64,000 nucleotides of DNA from Streptomyces sp. NRRL F-5126 (lineage in GTDB: Bacteria > Actinomycetota > Actinomycetes > Streptomycetales > Streptomycetaceae): the NCBI RefSeq assembly GCF_000721265.1, contig NZ_JOFZ01000012.1, positions 558,001 through 622,000 on the forward strand. Reading direction: 5' to 3'. The notes under the pieces are model-generated. The model ran no database searches. It saw nothing but the letters and a program-made list of their open reading frames with translations, and was not told where the DNA came from. The translations under genes were made by a program, and so were the position numbers. This document shows, piece after piece, positions 1 through 8,577 of the stretch. The stretch's first letter is position 1; the number at the start of each line of letters is the position of its first letter.

Positions 1-3000
1 CGGAACAGGTGACGGCGGTGCTCGACCCGGCAGACGCCCAGAGCATGGCCCTCGCCGTGGCCAGGGCAACAATGCGGGCCGACACCGTTCTGCTGGTCTA
101 CTTCATCGGGCACGGCCTGCTTGCCCCGAGCGGGGACCTGTACCTGGCCGCAGGCAACACCGCGGAACTCACTCCCGGCATGGCCGAGCACCAGGCGTAC
201 TCCTTCGCCGCCCTGCGTGAGGCGGTGCTGGCGAGCCGGGCCGCGTCCAAAGTCATCGTGCTCGACTGCTGCTTCTCCGGGCGCGCGTCGCTGGGCGGCA
301 CCTCATTGGTCACCGCTTTCAACGCGGCACCGGGCAATGGGATGTACCTCCTCGGGTCGGCGGAACTGCTGGCCCGCGCCCCGGAGGATGCCGAACACAC
401 CACATTCACGGGGGCGTTACTCCACCTGCTGGAGCACGGCGACGCCGAGGGGCAGCAGTCGCTGACCCTGGACGCGGCCTACTACGCCCTGGAGCGAAGG
501 CTGCGGGACGGACAGCAGCCCGTACCCCGGAGGGTGAACGGAGACCTTTCCGGCAATCTCGTCATCGCGCCCAACCCGGCCTTTCACACGCGTGCCTCCG
601 CACCGGACCGGCAGCCGCCCGCCGACAGCGTCTGCCCCTACCCGGGGCTCAGCCCCTTCTCGGTGGAGCGGGCCGATGTCTTCGCCGGACGCACCGCGAT
701 GACCGAGCGCCTGGTGAAGGCGACGGCGGCGGCCTTCGGCGCACCTGGCTCCCTGATCCTCGTCGGGGCGTCAGGATCCGGAAAGACGTCCCTGCTCAAC
801 GCCGGTCTGCTGGCACGTCTGCGCACCCATGGACTGCCCGGACTGCCGGGGTCGACCGGCTGGCCCGGCCGGCGCCTGACACCTGGCAGGAACCCGCTAC
901 GGAACCTCGCCGACTCCCTCGCGCCCGAGGCCCCCGACGGCGCCGAGTCGCTGCTGGTGAAGGGCCACGCGGCAGAATTCGCGGACCGCCTTCTCGACCA
1001 CCCGGGGCAACGGCTGGTCATGGTCGTCGATCAGCTGGAAGAGCTGTTCACCCTCTGTACGGACCCGGAGGAACAGACGGCGTTCCTGAGGGCGGTGACC
1101 GAACTGGCCCAGCCCCAAGAGGGCCACGAACCGCGGGCCTTGGTGGTCTTCGCGCTGCGGGCGGACTTCTACGCCCAGGCGGCCGAACGCCCCGAACTGC
1201 GGACCATCCTGAGTAGCAGCCAGCTACTGGTCGACCCCATGGACGCCGGCGAACTGCGCGCCTCGATCGAGGAACCTGCGGCCACCGCGCAGCTGGAGCT
1301 CGAGGAGGGGCTCGCCCCTCTCATCCTGGAGGAGCTGGGCAGAGCGACCGGCCTGCGGTCGCCCGCGGAGGCGCTGCCGCTCCTGTCCCACGTGTTGCAG
1401 GAGACGTGGAAGGAGCGCGAGGACCTGCGGCTCACCGTCTCCGGATACCTCGCCACCGGTGGCATCACGAAGGCCGTCGCGACCACGGCGGAGAGCGTCT
1501 ACGGCGGGCTCGATGCGCCCGGCCAGGAGGCGGTGCGCCTCATGCTGCCCCGGCTGGCCCGGGTGAGCGAGGACGCCGGCGACACCGCACAGCCGGTCGA
1601 ATGGCCTGTGCTCCTGCACGGGGTGTCCGACGAGGCGATCGCGAGGAATGCGATCGCACGGTTCGCCGGGGCCCGCCTGCTCACCCTCGACCGCGACACG
1701 GTCCGCATCAGCCACGAGGCGCTGCTGCGTGCCTGGCCCAAGCTGGGGCAGTGGATCGACGAGGATCGCGACCTGCTGCGCGCCCGCCAGCAGCTCGCCT
1801 CGGACGCGGCGGGCTGGGAGCAGTCAGAACGGGACACCTCCCTGCTGTACCGGGGGAACCGGCTCGCCGCGATGCGGGAGCGCACGGCCGCACCCGGCGC
1901 CCCACCACTCGGCTCGGTATCCGCCGAGTTCATGGAGAACTCCTGGCGCCAGCACACGCGCGACGGCCGCCGACGCCGTGCCGTGTTCACCTTCTTCGTC
2001 GTGCTGGCCCTGCTGGCGACGACCGGCCTGGCAGGCGCGGGAATCTACTGGCGCCAGGCCGGTCAGGCGCAGCAGCGCGACCTCGCCCGGTACCTGGCCG
2101 CCGAGGCCGAGGGGCAGCGCGAGCTCCACCCCGGGCTGGCCAAGCAGCTCAGCCTGGTCTCGTACCGGCTCGACCACGAGGCCGGCCGCAGCGCCCTCCT
2201 CAACAGCCAGCACACACCAGGCGTGATCAACGACGGCGAACCGGCCTATGACCTCGCCTACAGCGCGAACGGCCAGGTGCTCGCCATCTCCACCGGCGAC
2301 TCGATCGTGCTGCGCACCCGGCACGGCCGGGCAGGGCATATTGACGGGATCCTGACCGGCCCGATCGCGGTGACCGCCGACGGCACCGTGCTCGCCGCGG
2401 CCACCTACGCCACCGACGGCTCCACCTCGGCGACTGTGCGGCTGTGGGACATCTCCCGACCCGGCCGGCCGAAGAAGCTGTCCGCGCCCACGACGTCGGA
2501 CGCCGTCACCGCGCTGGTCTTCGGCACTCACGGGAACACCCTCTTCGCCGGCACATCGGCGGGCGGGATCCTCCGCTGGGACACCGGTGATCCTCGTGCG
2601 CCGCACGCCCTGCCCCCGCTCCGGGGCAACGGCAAGCAGGTCGACTCCCTGGCCGTCTCCCCCAAGCGCGGTCTGCTCGCGAGCGCGAGTGTCGACGGGC
2701 GGGTACGGCTGTGGAAGGCGACCGGCACCAAACCCCTCGCCACACTGCGCGCGGCCCCGTACGACGCCTACTTTGACAAGCATATGCGGCCACTGCACCG
2801 AATCGCCTTCGACAGTTCGGGCAGCCTGCTGGCAGCACCGGCCGAGAAACCGAAGAAGACGGACACCCTCGATTACCGTGACGATCTGGCGCTGTGGACC
2901 CTCGACGACCCGAAGGCTCCCCGGCAGGTCGTGTCAGCGGACAAAGGCGTGTCGAGCAGCGCCAGCAGATGCACGGACAGCGTGACCTCGATGGCGTTCG

Positions 3001-4334
3001 CCTCGAAGAGCAAACGGATCGTCGCGGCTTGCGGCCCCAGTTGGAAGATCTGGATCTACACACACGGAACCGACGCGATCCTGCCCGGTGCGTCGAACAC
3101 CGGCAGCGACAGGGGCGGCGGAGTAGCGCTGTTTGTCCCCGGCAACGCCAAGCAGGTGCTCAAGGCCACCGACCGCGGCGTCAAGATCTGGGACCTCGCC
3201 AACGGCGCCCAGCCGGGGGCGGTGGGATTCATACCACCGGCGCCCGGCACCGGAGGCCGGCTGTCCCTCGCGAGGGCCGGGAAGAAAGTGCTCCTCGCCT
3301 ACCAAGGCGTGGGCGCGAACTGGCTGCGGGACCTCGACCTCCGGAGTCGGCGAAGCAAGCCTCTGGTCATGACGCGCGCGCCCGACATGTTCGCGGGACA
3401 GGACATCGCCCTCAGCCCGGACGGCAAGCTCCTCGCCGACACCGAGGTCTACAAGCAGGGCAAGGACACGTACGCCAACCTCTTTCTGCGCGGTACCGCC
3501 CACCCGAAAGAGAAGCTGGCCATGATCAATGTGGACAACGGCGTGGGAGCACTCGCCTTCAGTCCGACCAAGCCCCTCCTGGCCGTCTCCGACTCCAACG
3601 GCCTCGTGGCCAGAAACCCCAAGCCCCAGGTCGTCCGGCTCTACGACATCGCCGATCCCCGGCACCCGCGTCACCTCTCCACGATCGAAACGGCCGGGTA
3701 CGGACTTGTCTTCTCACCGGACGGCAGGTCGCTGGTCATCGACGAGTCCACCAAGAGCGACAGGAAAGCCCGCCCGACCGCAGACCCGGTGGTACGCAGC
3801 TGGGACGTCACCCATCCCACTCATCCATCCGCATCGTGGTCGATACGCCTGCCGACCGGCACCAGATTCGCTTATTTCGCGTTCCGGCCGGACGGGAAGC
3901 TCTTCGCGCTCTACGACGAGACTGGAACGCTCCGGCTGTGGGACGTCCGCCGTGACCGTCTGGCAGGTCGCACCGCAAAGGTGTCCATCGGGAAGCCCGA
4001 CAGTCCGTTGGCCTTCAGCCCCGACGGGACCCGCATCGCTCTGTTCACGACCAACGACGACTTCAAAAAGCGCCCCGAGGTCTGGGACGTGAGTGATCCG
4101 CACTCACCCAGCCGGCAGTTCTACATGCCGACCGCATCGGACTTCTACTCCCTGGCATTCGCTCCCGACGGCAAGACCCTCGCCGTCGTACGCGCCTCCG
4201 CCGGCATCGATCTGTGGGACACCAATCCGCAGCACGTCATCACGTCTCTCTGCAACGCGATCGGCGACCCGATCTCCCAGCAGGATTGGAAGAAGTACCT
4301 GCCGGATCGCCCCTACCAACCGCCATGTCAGTGA
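1..4334 (+). CDS. Caspase-like / nSTAND NTPase / WD40-repeat protein (5' partial)
   Basis: The reading frame is open to the left edge, so the true start lies outside the window; the first in-window start codon is GTG at 9. Numbering from that GTG, a caspase-fold (C14) peptidase segment has the catalytic His in YFIGHG (His35) and the Cys in LDCCFSG (Cys88). Next comes an nSTAND-type NTPase opening with CPYPGLSPF and carrying a P-loop GASGSGKTS near residue 255. One hydrophobic segment lies near residues 655-680 (FFVVLALLATTGLAG). About 700 residues of WD40-type blades follow, with LWD/SWDV strands. Such proteins are predicted signal-activated proteases: the propeller senses, the NTPase oligomerises and the caspase cleaves. 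The trigger and target are unknown. Codon 137 is TTA (417-419), the rare bldA-dependent leucine codon. The first strand of the caspase fold is cut off by the window edge. Confidence 0.9.
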   Translation, partial: EQVTAVLDPADAQSMALAVARATMRADTVLLVYFIGHGLLAPSGDLYLAAGNTAELTPGMAEHQAYSFAALREAVLASRAASKVIVLDCCFSGRASLGGTSLVTAFNAAPGNGMYLLGSAELLARAPEDAEHTTFTGALLHLLEHGDAEGQQSLTLDAAYYALERRLRDGQQPVPRRVNGDLSGNLVIAPNPAFHTRASAPDRQPPADSVCPYPGLSPFSVERADVFAGRTAMTERLVKATAAAFGAPGSLILVGASGSGKTSLLNAGLLARLRTHGLPGLPGSTGWPGRRLTPGRNPLRNLADSLAPEAPDGAESLLVKGHAAEFADRLLDHPGQRLVMVVDQLEELFTLCTDPEEQTAFLRAVTELAQPQEGHEPRALVVFALRADFYAQAAERPELRTILSSSQLLVDPMDAGELRASIEEPAATAQLELEEGLAPLILEELGRATGLRSPAEALPLLSHVLQETWKEREDLRLTVSGYLATGGITKAVATTAESVYGGLDAPGQEAVRLMLPRLARVSEDAGDTAQPVEWPVLLHGVSDEAIARNAIARFAGARLLTLDRDTVRISHEALLRAWPKLGQWIDEDRDLLRARQQLASDAAGWEQSERDTSLLYRGNRLAAMRERTAAPGAPPLGSVSAEFMENSWRQHTRDGRRRRAVFTFFVVLALLATTGLAGAGIYWRQAGQAQQRDLARYLAAEAEGQRELHPGLAKQLSLVSYRLDHEAGRSALLNSQHTPGVINDGEPAYDLAYSANGQVLAISTGDSIVLRTRHGRAGHIDGILTGPIAVTADGTVLAAATYATDGSTSATVRLWDISRPGRPKKLSAPTTSDAVTALVFGTHGNTLFAGTSAGGILRWDTGDPRAPHALPPLRGNGKQVDSLAVSPKRGLLASASVDGRVRLWKATGTKPLATLRAAPYDAYFDKHMRPLHRIAFDSSGSLLAAPAEKPKKTDTLDYRDDLALWTLDDPKAPRQVVSADKGVSSSASRCTDSVTSMAFASKSKRIVAACGPSWKIWIYTHGTDAILPGASNTGSDRGGGVALFVPGNAKQVLKATDRGVKIWDLANGAQPGAVGFIPPAPGTGGRLSLARAGKKVLLAYQGVGANWLRDLDLRSRRSKPLVMTRAPDMFAGQDIALSPDGKLLADTEVYKQGKDTYANLFLRGTAHPKEKLAMINVDNGVGALAFSPTKPLLAVSDSNGLVARNPKPQVVRLYDIADPRHPRHLSTIETAGYGLVFSPDGRSLVIDESTKSDRKARPTADPVVRSWDVTHPTHPSASWSIRLPTGTRFAYFAFRPDGKLFALYDETGTLRLWDVRRDRLAGRTAKVSIGKPDSPLAFSPDGTRIALFTTNDDFKKRPEVWDVSDPHSPSRQFYMPTASDFYSLAFAPDGKTLAVVRASAGIDLWDTNPQHVITSLCNAIGDPISQQDWKKYLPDRPYQPPCQ

Positions 4335-4340
4335 CGTGGA

Positions 4341-5276
4341 TCAGCCGGGGGCCATCCCGGCGAGGTGCCCGGCGGCCAGCAGGTTGGACGCGGCGCTGCC
4401 CAGGTAGGCGGTGAAGCTGCTCAGCACCGGGTTGGGGTTCTCCGGACGCCAGGCGACGCCTATCTTCCGGTAGAGCTTCGGCCCGGACACGCGGCTCGTC
4501 TGCACACCGCTGGTGTCGTTGAGTCCGAGGCTCGGCACCAGCGCGATGCCCATTCCCGCCCGCACGAGGCCCACGATCACCTCGTAGTGGTCGCTGCGGC
4601 AGCGAATGTGCGGCACGAAGCCCTCAAGGGCGCACGCCCGCTCCAGCACGGAAAGGACCGGCGTGCCCGTGCCGAACGACGTCACCCACTGCTCCCCCGC
4701 CAGCTCCACCAGCCGCACCTGGCCGCGCCTCCCGGCGGGGTGACCGGCCGGTACCACCAGCAGCTGCGGCTCGTGGAAGAGCACCTTCACCTCGACGCCC
4801 TCGGGCGGCACCCACGGGTCGAGGGCGTGCTCGAAGACGACCAGCGTGTCGATCGCGCCCTGCTGGACGCCGAGGGCCAGCTCGTGCGGCTGCCCCTCGA
4901 CGAGCTCCAGCTCGACGCCGGGGTGGCGGCGGGAGAACCGTGACAGCGACTGCGGCAGCAGCTGGTAGCCGGCCGACGCGAAGAACCCGATCCGCAGGTG
5001 CCCCGAGTCTGCGCGCGACTGCGCCCGCAGGTCACGCTCCGCCGAGTCCAGCAGGGCCAGCACCTCCTGCCCGCGCAGCGAGAGCCGCCGCCCGGCGGGA
5101 GTCAGCCGCAGGCTCTGCGCGCTGCGCTCGACGAGGCTGATGCCCGCGTCCTTCTCCAACTGGGCCAGCTGGTGCGACACGGCGGACGGCGACAACCGCA
5201 GCTCGCGGGCGGCCCCGGCGATACTCCCTGCCTGGTCGACCGTGGCCAGTACGTGCAGGCGGTGCGTGTTGAGCAT
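4341..5276 (-). CDS. LysR-family transcriptional regulator
   Basis: A 311-residue protein of typical LysR length. The N-terminal winged helix-turn-helix (about residues 3-60) includes SIAGAARELRLSPSAVSHQL. A periplasmic-binding-like effector domain follows (about 90-295, beginning LRIGFFASAGYQLLP). It lies tail to tail with the caspase-like gene, 6 bp between stops. The nearest gene on its own strand is the aldo/keto reductase starting at 6394, whose stop is 158 bp upstream of this start. The two may be functionally linked, but a separate promoter is likely. Target and effector cannot be read from sequence. Confidence 0.92.
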   Translation of the reverse strand: MLNTHRLHVLATVDQAGSIAGAARELRLSPSAVSHQLAQLEKDAGISLVERSAQSLRLTPAGRRLSLRGQEVLALLDSAERDLRAQSRADSGHLRIGFFASAGYQLLPQSLSRFSRRHPGVELELVEGQPHELALGVQQGAIDTLVVFEHALDPWVPPEGVEVKVLFHEPQLLVVPAGHPAGRRGQVRLVELAGEQWVTSFGTGTPVLSVLERACALEGFVPHIRCRSDHYEVIVGLVRAGMGIALVPSLGLNDTSGVQTSRVSGPKLYRKIGVAWRPENPNPVLSSFTAYLGSAASNLLAAGHLAGMAPG

Positions 5277-5434
5277 GGCGGCAGACTATGACGCCACCCC
5301 GCGGCGTTGGCAGGGGTCGGAAACGGATTTTCATGCATTCCGCAACATCTTCAAGAAGCCTCGTTTCGGGGCCCTCACCAGCGGTCGAGCCGCTGGTCCC
5401 CTCCTTCCGGTACGGGCGGCAGGTGCCTGGGCGG

Positions 5435-6394
5435 TCAGGACGAGGCTGCCGTCAAGGCCCCGAGCTCGGTGTCCGACAGACGCAGGTCCTGCGCGGCCAG
5501 AAGCGCAGGCAGCTGCTCGACGGTGCGTGCGGAGGCGATCGGCGCGGTCACGGTCGGCTGCTGCCCGAGCCAGGCCAGCGCCACCGTGGCCATCTCCGCC
5601 CCGCGCGCCGCCGCGATCCGCTCCAGCGCATCGAGCACCTTCACGCCGCGTTCGGTGTCCGCGTAGCCGCCGGCGAGTCCGGGAATGTCGCGCACGTTCT
5701 CGATGCTCTTCCCAGGACGGTACTTGCCGGTGAGGAAGCCGGAGGCGAGCGCGAAGTACGGAACGCAGGCCAGCCCTCCGCGCTCCACGACATCCCGCCG
5801 CGCGCCCTCGTAGGTGTCGCGCGAGACGAGGTTGTACTGCGGCTGCAGAGCGACGTACCGGGCCATCCCTTCGCGATCGGAGAAGGCCAGCGAGGCGGAG
5901 AGCCGCTCGGGGCTGATGTTGGAGGTCGCGATGGCACGCACCTTGCCGGCCTTCACGAGGTCGTCGAGCGCGGTGATGATGTCGTCCACCGGGATGGACT
6001 CGTCCCGGTCGAAATGGGTGTAGTAGAGGTCGATGTGGTCGGTGCGCAGCCGCCGCAGGGATTCCTCGGCAGCGGCCTTGATGTTGGCGGGCGCGAGGCC
6101 CATGAACTTCGGATGGTCGCCGACCTTGGTCGCGACGACCACGTCGTCGCGGTTGCGCCGGGTGGCGAGCCAGTCGCCGATGATGCTCTCGGACTGTCCC
6201 GGCTCGTTGCCCTGCTCGGGAAAGTAGTTCATGTACGAGTCGGAGGTGTCGATGAAGTTGCCGCCTGCGGCGAGGTAGGCGTCGAGCACGGCCAACGACT
6301 GGGTCTTGTCGGCGGTCCAGCCGAAGACGTTGCCGCCCAGGCAGAGGGGGGAAACGAGGAGGTCGGACGAGCCGAGGGGGCGCAGTTCAGTCAT
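5435..6394 (-). CDS. Aldo/keto reductase
   Basis: A 319-residue NAD(P)H-dependent (beta/alpha)8 oxidoreductase. The start ATG at 6394 gives MTELRPLGSSDLLVSPLCLG, the standard AKR beginning. The open frame extends 216 codons further upstream but without AKR homology, so the longer form is rejected. Family residues visible: FIDTSDSYM (Asp and Tyr), VVATKVG (Lys), and YYTHFDRD, where His lies in the usual catalytic loop. The substrate is unknown; the length and the EQGNEPGQSESIIGDWL segment suggest the YghZ/Tas-like general AKR group. Direct repeats of TGTACGGG lie 59-77 bp upstream. Confidence 0.92.
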   Translation of the reverse strand: MTELRPLGSSDLLVSPLCLGGNVFGWTADKTQSLAVLDAYLAAGGNFIDTSDSYMNYFPEQGNEPGQSESIIGDWLATRRNRDDVVVATKVGDHPKFMGLAPANIKAAAEESLRRLRTDHIDLYYTHFDRDESIPVDDIITALDDLVKAGKVRAIATSNISPERLSASLAFSDREGMARYVALQPQYNLVSRDTYEGARRDVVERGGLACVPYFALASGFLTGKYRPGKSIENVRDIPGLAGGYADTERGVKVLDALERIAAARGAEMATVALAWLGQQPTVTAPIASARTVEQLPALLAAQDLRLSDTELGALTAASS

Positions 6395-6452
6395 GCCAGA
6401 ACCAACGAGTGCTCGCCTGTCCGAAGTTCCGGGCTCGCCGGGAAACCGCTGT

Positions 6453-6471
6453 TGTACGGGTTCTGTACGGG
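6453..6471. repeat. Direct repeat TGTACGGG x2 in a divergent promoter region
   Basis: TGTACGGG occurs at 6453-6460 and again at 6464-6471, so the copies are 11 bp (one helical turn) apart. They sit between the aldo/keto reductase start (6394, minus) and the XRE regulator start (6599, plus). The placement suits a two-site binding element for a regulator of either gene. Function is inferred only from position and spacing. Confidence 0.35.
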
Positions 6472-6598
6472 CCGGTGGCCGTGCCCAGGGAACCGCCCAC
6501 GGGGTTGAACCGTGCCCGGCGCAGTGAGGCCGACGACGGTCGCTGCCGGGTGAGGCTCGGCAGTGCACGCGGCGACGGGAAGGGGCGTGAGGGCGGCG

Positions 6599-7444
6599 AT
6601 GCGGGATACACACGACAGGCGCACGGCGAACAGGGCGGGCGAGAGCGGACTGCCGGGCGCGTGGGCGGCGTACGGCAGACTCCTCCAGCACCTGCGCAAG
6701 CAGCGCGGGCTGAATCAGCAGGCGTTCGGCCAGGCCATCGGGTACTCGTTGGAGCAGGTCGCCTCGGTCGAGCAGGGCCGACGCCCGGCGAAGGCCGACT
6801 TCACAACGGCGGCTGACCGGGTGCTGGAGGCGCGCGGGGCCCTGGAAGCACTCCAGGACGAGGTGGATCGCGCGAAACTCCCCCGATTCTTCCGAGACTT
6901 CGCCCTCATCGAGGCGGAGGTACTGAGCCGTTTCTCCTACGACCCGCTGCTGGTACCGGGCCTGTTGCAGACGGAGGCGTACGCGCGGGCGGTGTTCGCG
7001 GGGCACTGCCCACCGCTGAACGAAGAGATCATCGATCAGCACACGGAAGCTCGGCTCAGTCGTCAGAAGCTGCTGAGCAGGGTGCCTCTCGCCGAGTTGT
7101 CGTTCGTCATCAGCGAGGAGGCGCTACGGAATCCGGTGGGCAGCGGTGAAGTCATGCGCGGACAGTGGCGCCGCCTGCTGGATCTCCGCGAGATGCGCAA
7201 CGTCGAGGTACAAATCATGCCCGCCGCGCCAGGTTTCCACTCCGGCCTCAACGGCCCGTTCGTGCTGCTGGAGACGAACGAACATCGGCAGATCGGTTAC
7301 ATCGAGTCCCAAGAGATTGGCTGCGTGGTCCACGATCCGGCAGACGTCAGCGCCTTCGGGTTGCGGTATGGCAAGCTGCGGTCGCAGGCTCTGAACGGCA
7401 GGGAGTCCGCACGGCTCATCGAACGGCTGGTTGGAGAGACATGA
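6599..7444 (+). CDS. XRE-family HTH regulator with DUF5753 domain
   Basis: A 281-residue protein. A Cro/C1-type helix-turn-helix lies at about residues 25-75 (LRKQRGLNQQAFGQAIGYSL then VASVEQGRRPAK). The Streptomyces-specific DUF5753 domain follows (FSYDPLLVPGLLQTEAYARA through IGYIESQEIG). ATG at 6599 is chosen because family members begin about 15-25 residues before the HTH; GTG at 6563 would add 12 residues. The stop overlaps the next start by 4 bp (ATGA at 7441-7444), so the DUF397 gene is translationally coupled. Such XRE/DUF397 pairs (WhiJ-like) are numerous in Streptomyces and often act in development or antibiotic control. Confidence 0.9.
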   Translation: MRDTHDRRTANRAGESGLPGAWAAYGRLLQHLRKQRGLNQQAFGQAIGYSLEQVASVEQGRRPAKADFTTAADRVLEARGALEALQDEVDRAKLPRFFRDFALIEAEVLSRFSYDPLLVPGLLQTEAYARAVFAGHCPPLNEEIIDQHTEARLSRQKLLSRVPLAELSFVISEEALRNPVGSGEVMRGQWRRLLDLREMRNVEVQIMPAAPGFHSGLNGPFVLLETNEHRQIGYIESQEIGCVVHDPADVSAFGLRYGKLRSQALNGRESARLIERLVGET

Positions 7445-7644
7445 GCGGGAAGCGAGTATCCGAAAGCGGGGACGAGCTGCGCTGGTTCAAGAGCAGCTAC
7501 AGCGGGTCGGGCGGCGGCGACTGCGTGGAGGTGGCCGCGGGCCAGGGTGCCGTGTACGTACGGGACTCCAAGGCGGCGACCGGCCCGGCGCTGCGGCTCG
7601 GCCGCGACCAGTGGACGGCGTTCGTAGCACACGCGGTGCGGTAG
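7441..7644 (+). CDS. DUF397 small protein, partner of the XRE regulator
   Basis: A 67-residue protein with the DUF397 signature: LRWFKSSYSGSGGGDCVEVA near the N-terminus, then VYVRDSK and a C-terminal W-x-x-F-V segment. The ATG overlaps the upstream stop (ATGA), implying coupled translation. DUF397 proteins usually pair with XRE-DUF5753 regulators and are thought to antagonise them or act as small effectors. The biochemical role is not established. Confidence 0.92.
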   Translation: MSGKRVSESGDELRWFKSSYSGSGGGDCVEVAAGQGAVYVRDSKAATGPALRLGRDQWTAFVAHAVR

Positions 7645-7669
7645 CGCGGCTCGGGACGGCGGGCCGCCT

Positions 7670-8506
7670 TCAGGCGATCAGGAGGCGTGGCACCGCCAGG
7701 TCCTCGTGCGCGAAAAGGCGTACGAGAGCCGACGGTTCATCGGCGGAGCAGGCGGCCGCGACGTCGTCGATGAGCCGGTCGTAGTCGGGTCCCGTGGCGC
7801 CGTCGTACGCGGCCGTCATGCGGCCCCACTCGTCCCAGGGCAGCATCTCGTGCTTGCAGAGCGCGGCCAGGTCGCGCACGGCGTTGCCGCTGATCTCGGC
7901 CGGTCCCCAGGCGTCGTCCGTCCCCGGCACCCCGAACCGGTGCGGATCGACGAGGCCCTCGCGGTACTGGACCCAGGCCTCGCCACCGGTGAGGAACTCG
8001 TCCGGGCCGAGGTCCTCGGGGTGCGCCACGTAGCCGTGTCCGAGGTGTTCGATGTCCACGCGCACCCAACGGGAGTCGTCGTCCCGCCAGTACTCGGTGA
8101 TCCAGTGGTCGGCGCCGCGCCCCTCCAGAAAGCACATCCCGAACCCGCACCTGGCCCGGGCAGGGACGCCCCGGAGCCGCAGAAGGGCGCAGGCGAGGGT
8201 GGCGAAGTGGCGGCAGGTGCCCACGACACGCTCTTCCGGTTTCCGCGCGAGGCGGAGCGGGGCGGGGTTGAGGGCTGTGAGCGCCGCGACCAGTGCACTC
8301 GCCGGTCGGATGTCCTTCTCTGCGAGGCGGTGCTCAGCGACGCCCAGAGCCGAGGCGTCACCGGGCTGGATGAACAGAGCCTGCACGGTGGCACAGATAC
8401 CGACGGGGTCATGCGGCAGACCGTCCGCCAACGGGACCTGGCCGGGGGCGAGTCCCGTCAGCGGTCCGGCAGAGGAGTAATCGAGCTCGATGGTCACGAG
8501 CCTCAT
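7670..8506 (-). CDS. Transglutaminase-like superfamily protein
   Basis: A 278-residue cytoplasmic protein with the transglutaminase-like papain-fold triad. Cys lies in VVGTCRHFATLACALLR, His in DHWITEYW, and Asp in RWVRVDIEHLG. Neither a signal peptide nor a membrane segment is visible. Relatives act as proteases, amidases or deglycosylases; the substrate cannot be assigned. It is transcribed in the same direction as, and downstream of, the aldo/keto reductase at 8578. A 10-bp inverted repeat lies between them. Confidence 0.85.
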   Translation of the reverse strand: MRLVTIELDYSSAGPLTGLAPGQVPLADGLPHDPVGICATVQALFIQPGDASALGVAEHRLAEKDIRPASALVAALTALNPAPLRLARKPEERVVGTCRHFATLACALLRLRGVPARARCGFGMCFLEGRGADHWITEYWRDDDSRWVRVDIEHLGHGYVAHPEDLGPDEFLTGGEAWVQYREGLVDPHRFGVPGTDDAWGPAEISGNAVRDLAALCKHEMLPWDEWGRMTAAYDGATGPDYDRLIDDVAAACSADEPSALVRLFAHEDLAVPRLLIA

Positions 8507-8542
8507 GGTAGATCCGGCCTCTTCTGCGTGTGTGCCTTCGGA

Positions 8543-8571
8543 CCGTACTCATGCGGAGATGATGAGTACGG
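8543..8571 (-). terminator. 10-bp perfect inverted repeat after the aldo/keto reductase
   Basis: CCGTACTCAT (8543-8552) pairs perfectly with ATGAGTACGG (8562-8571) around a 9-nt loop. The repeat begins 7 bp past the reductase stop (minus strand) and about 37 bp before the transglutaminase-like start. It could be a terminator stem (without a T-run) or an operator for the downstream gene. Confidence 0.45.
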
Positions 8572-8577
8572 GCTGCG

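Noticed and set aside
5435..7042. 535-residue version of the first aldo/keto reductase
   Set aside because: The AKR fold begins at ATG 6394; the extra 216 residues oppose the XRE gene and have no similarity.
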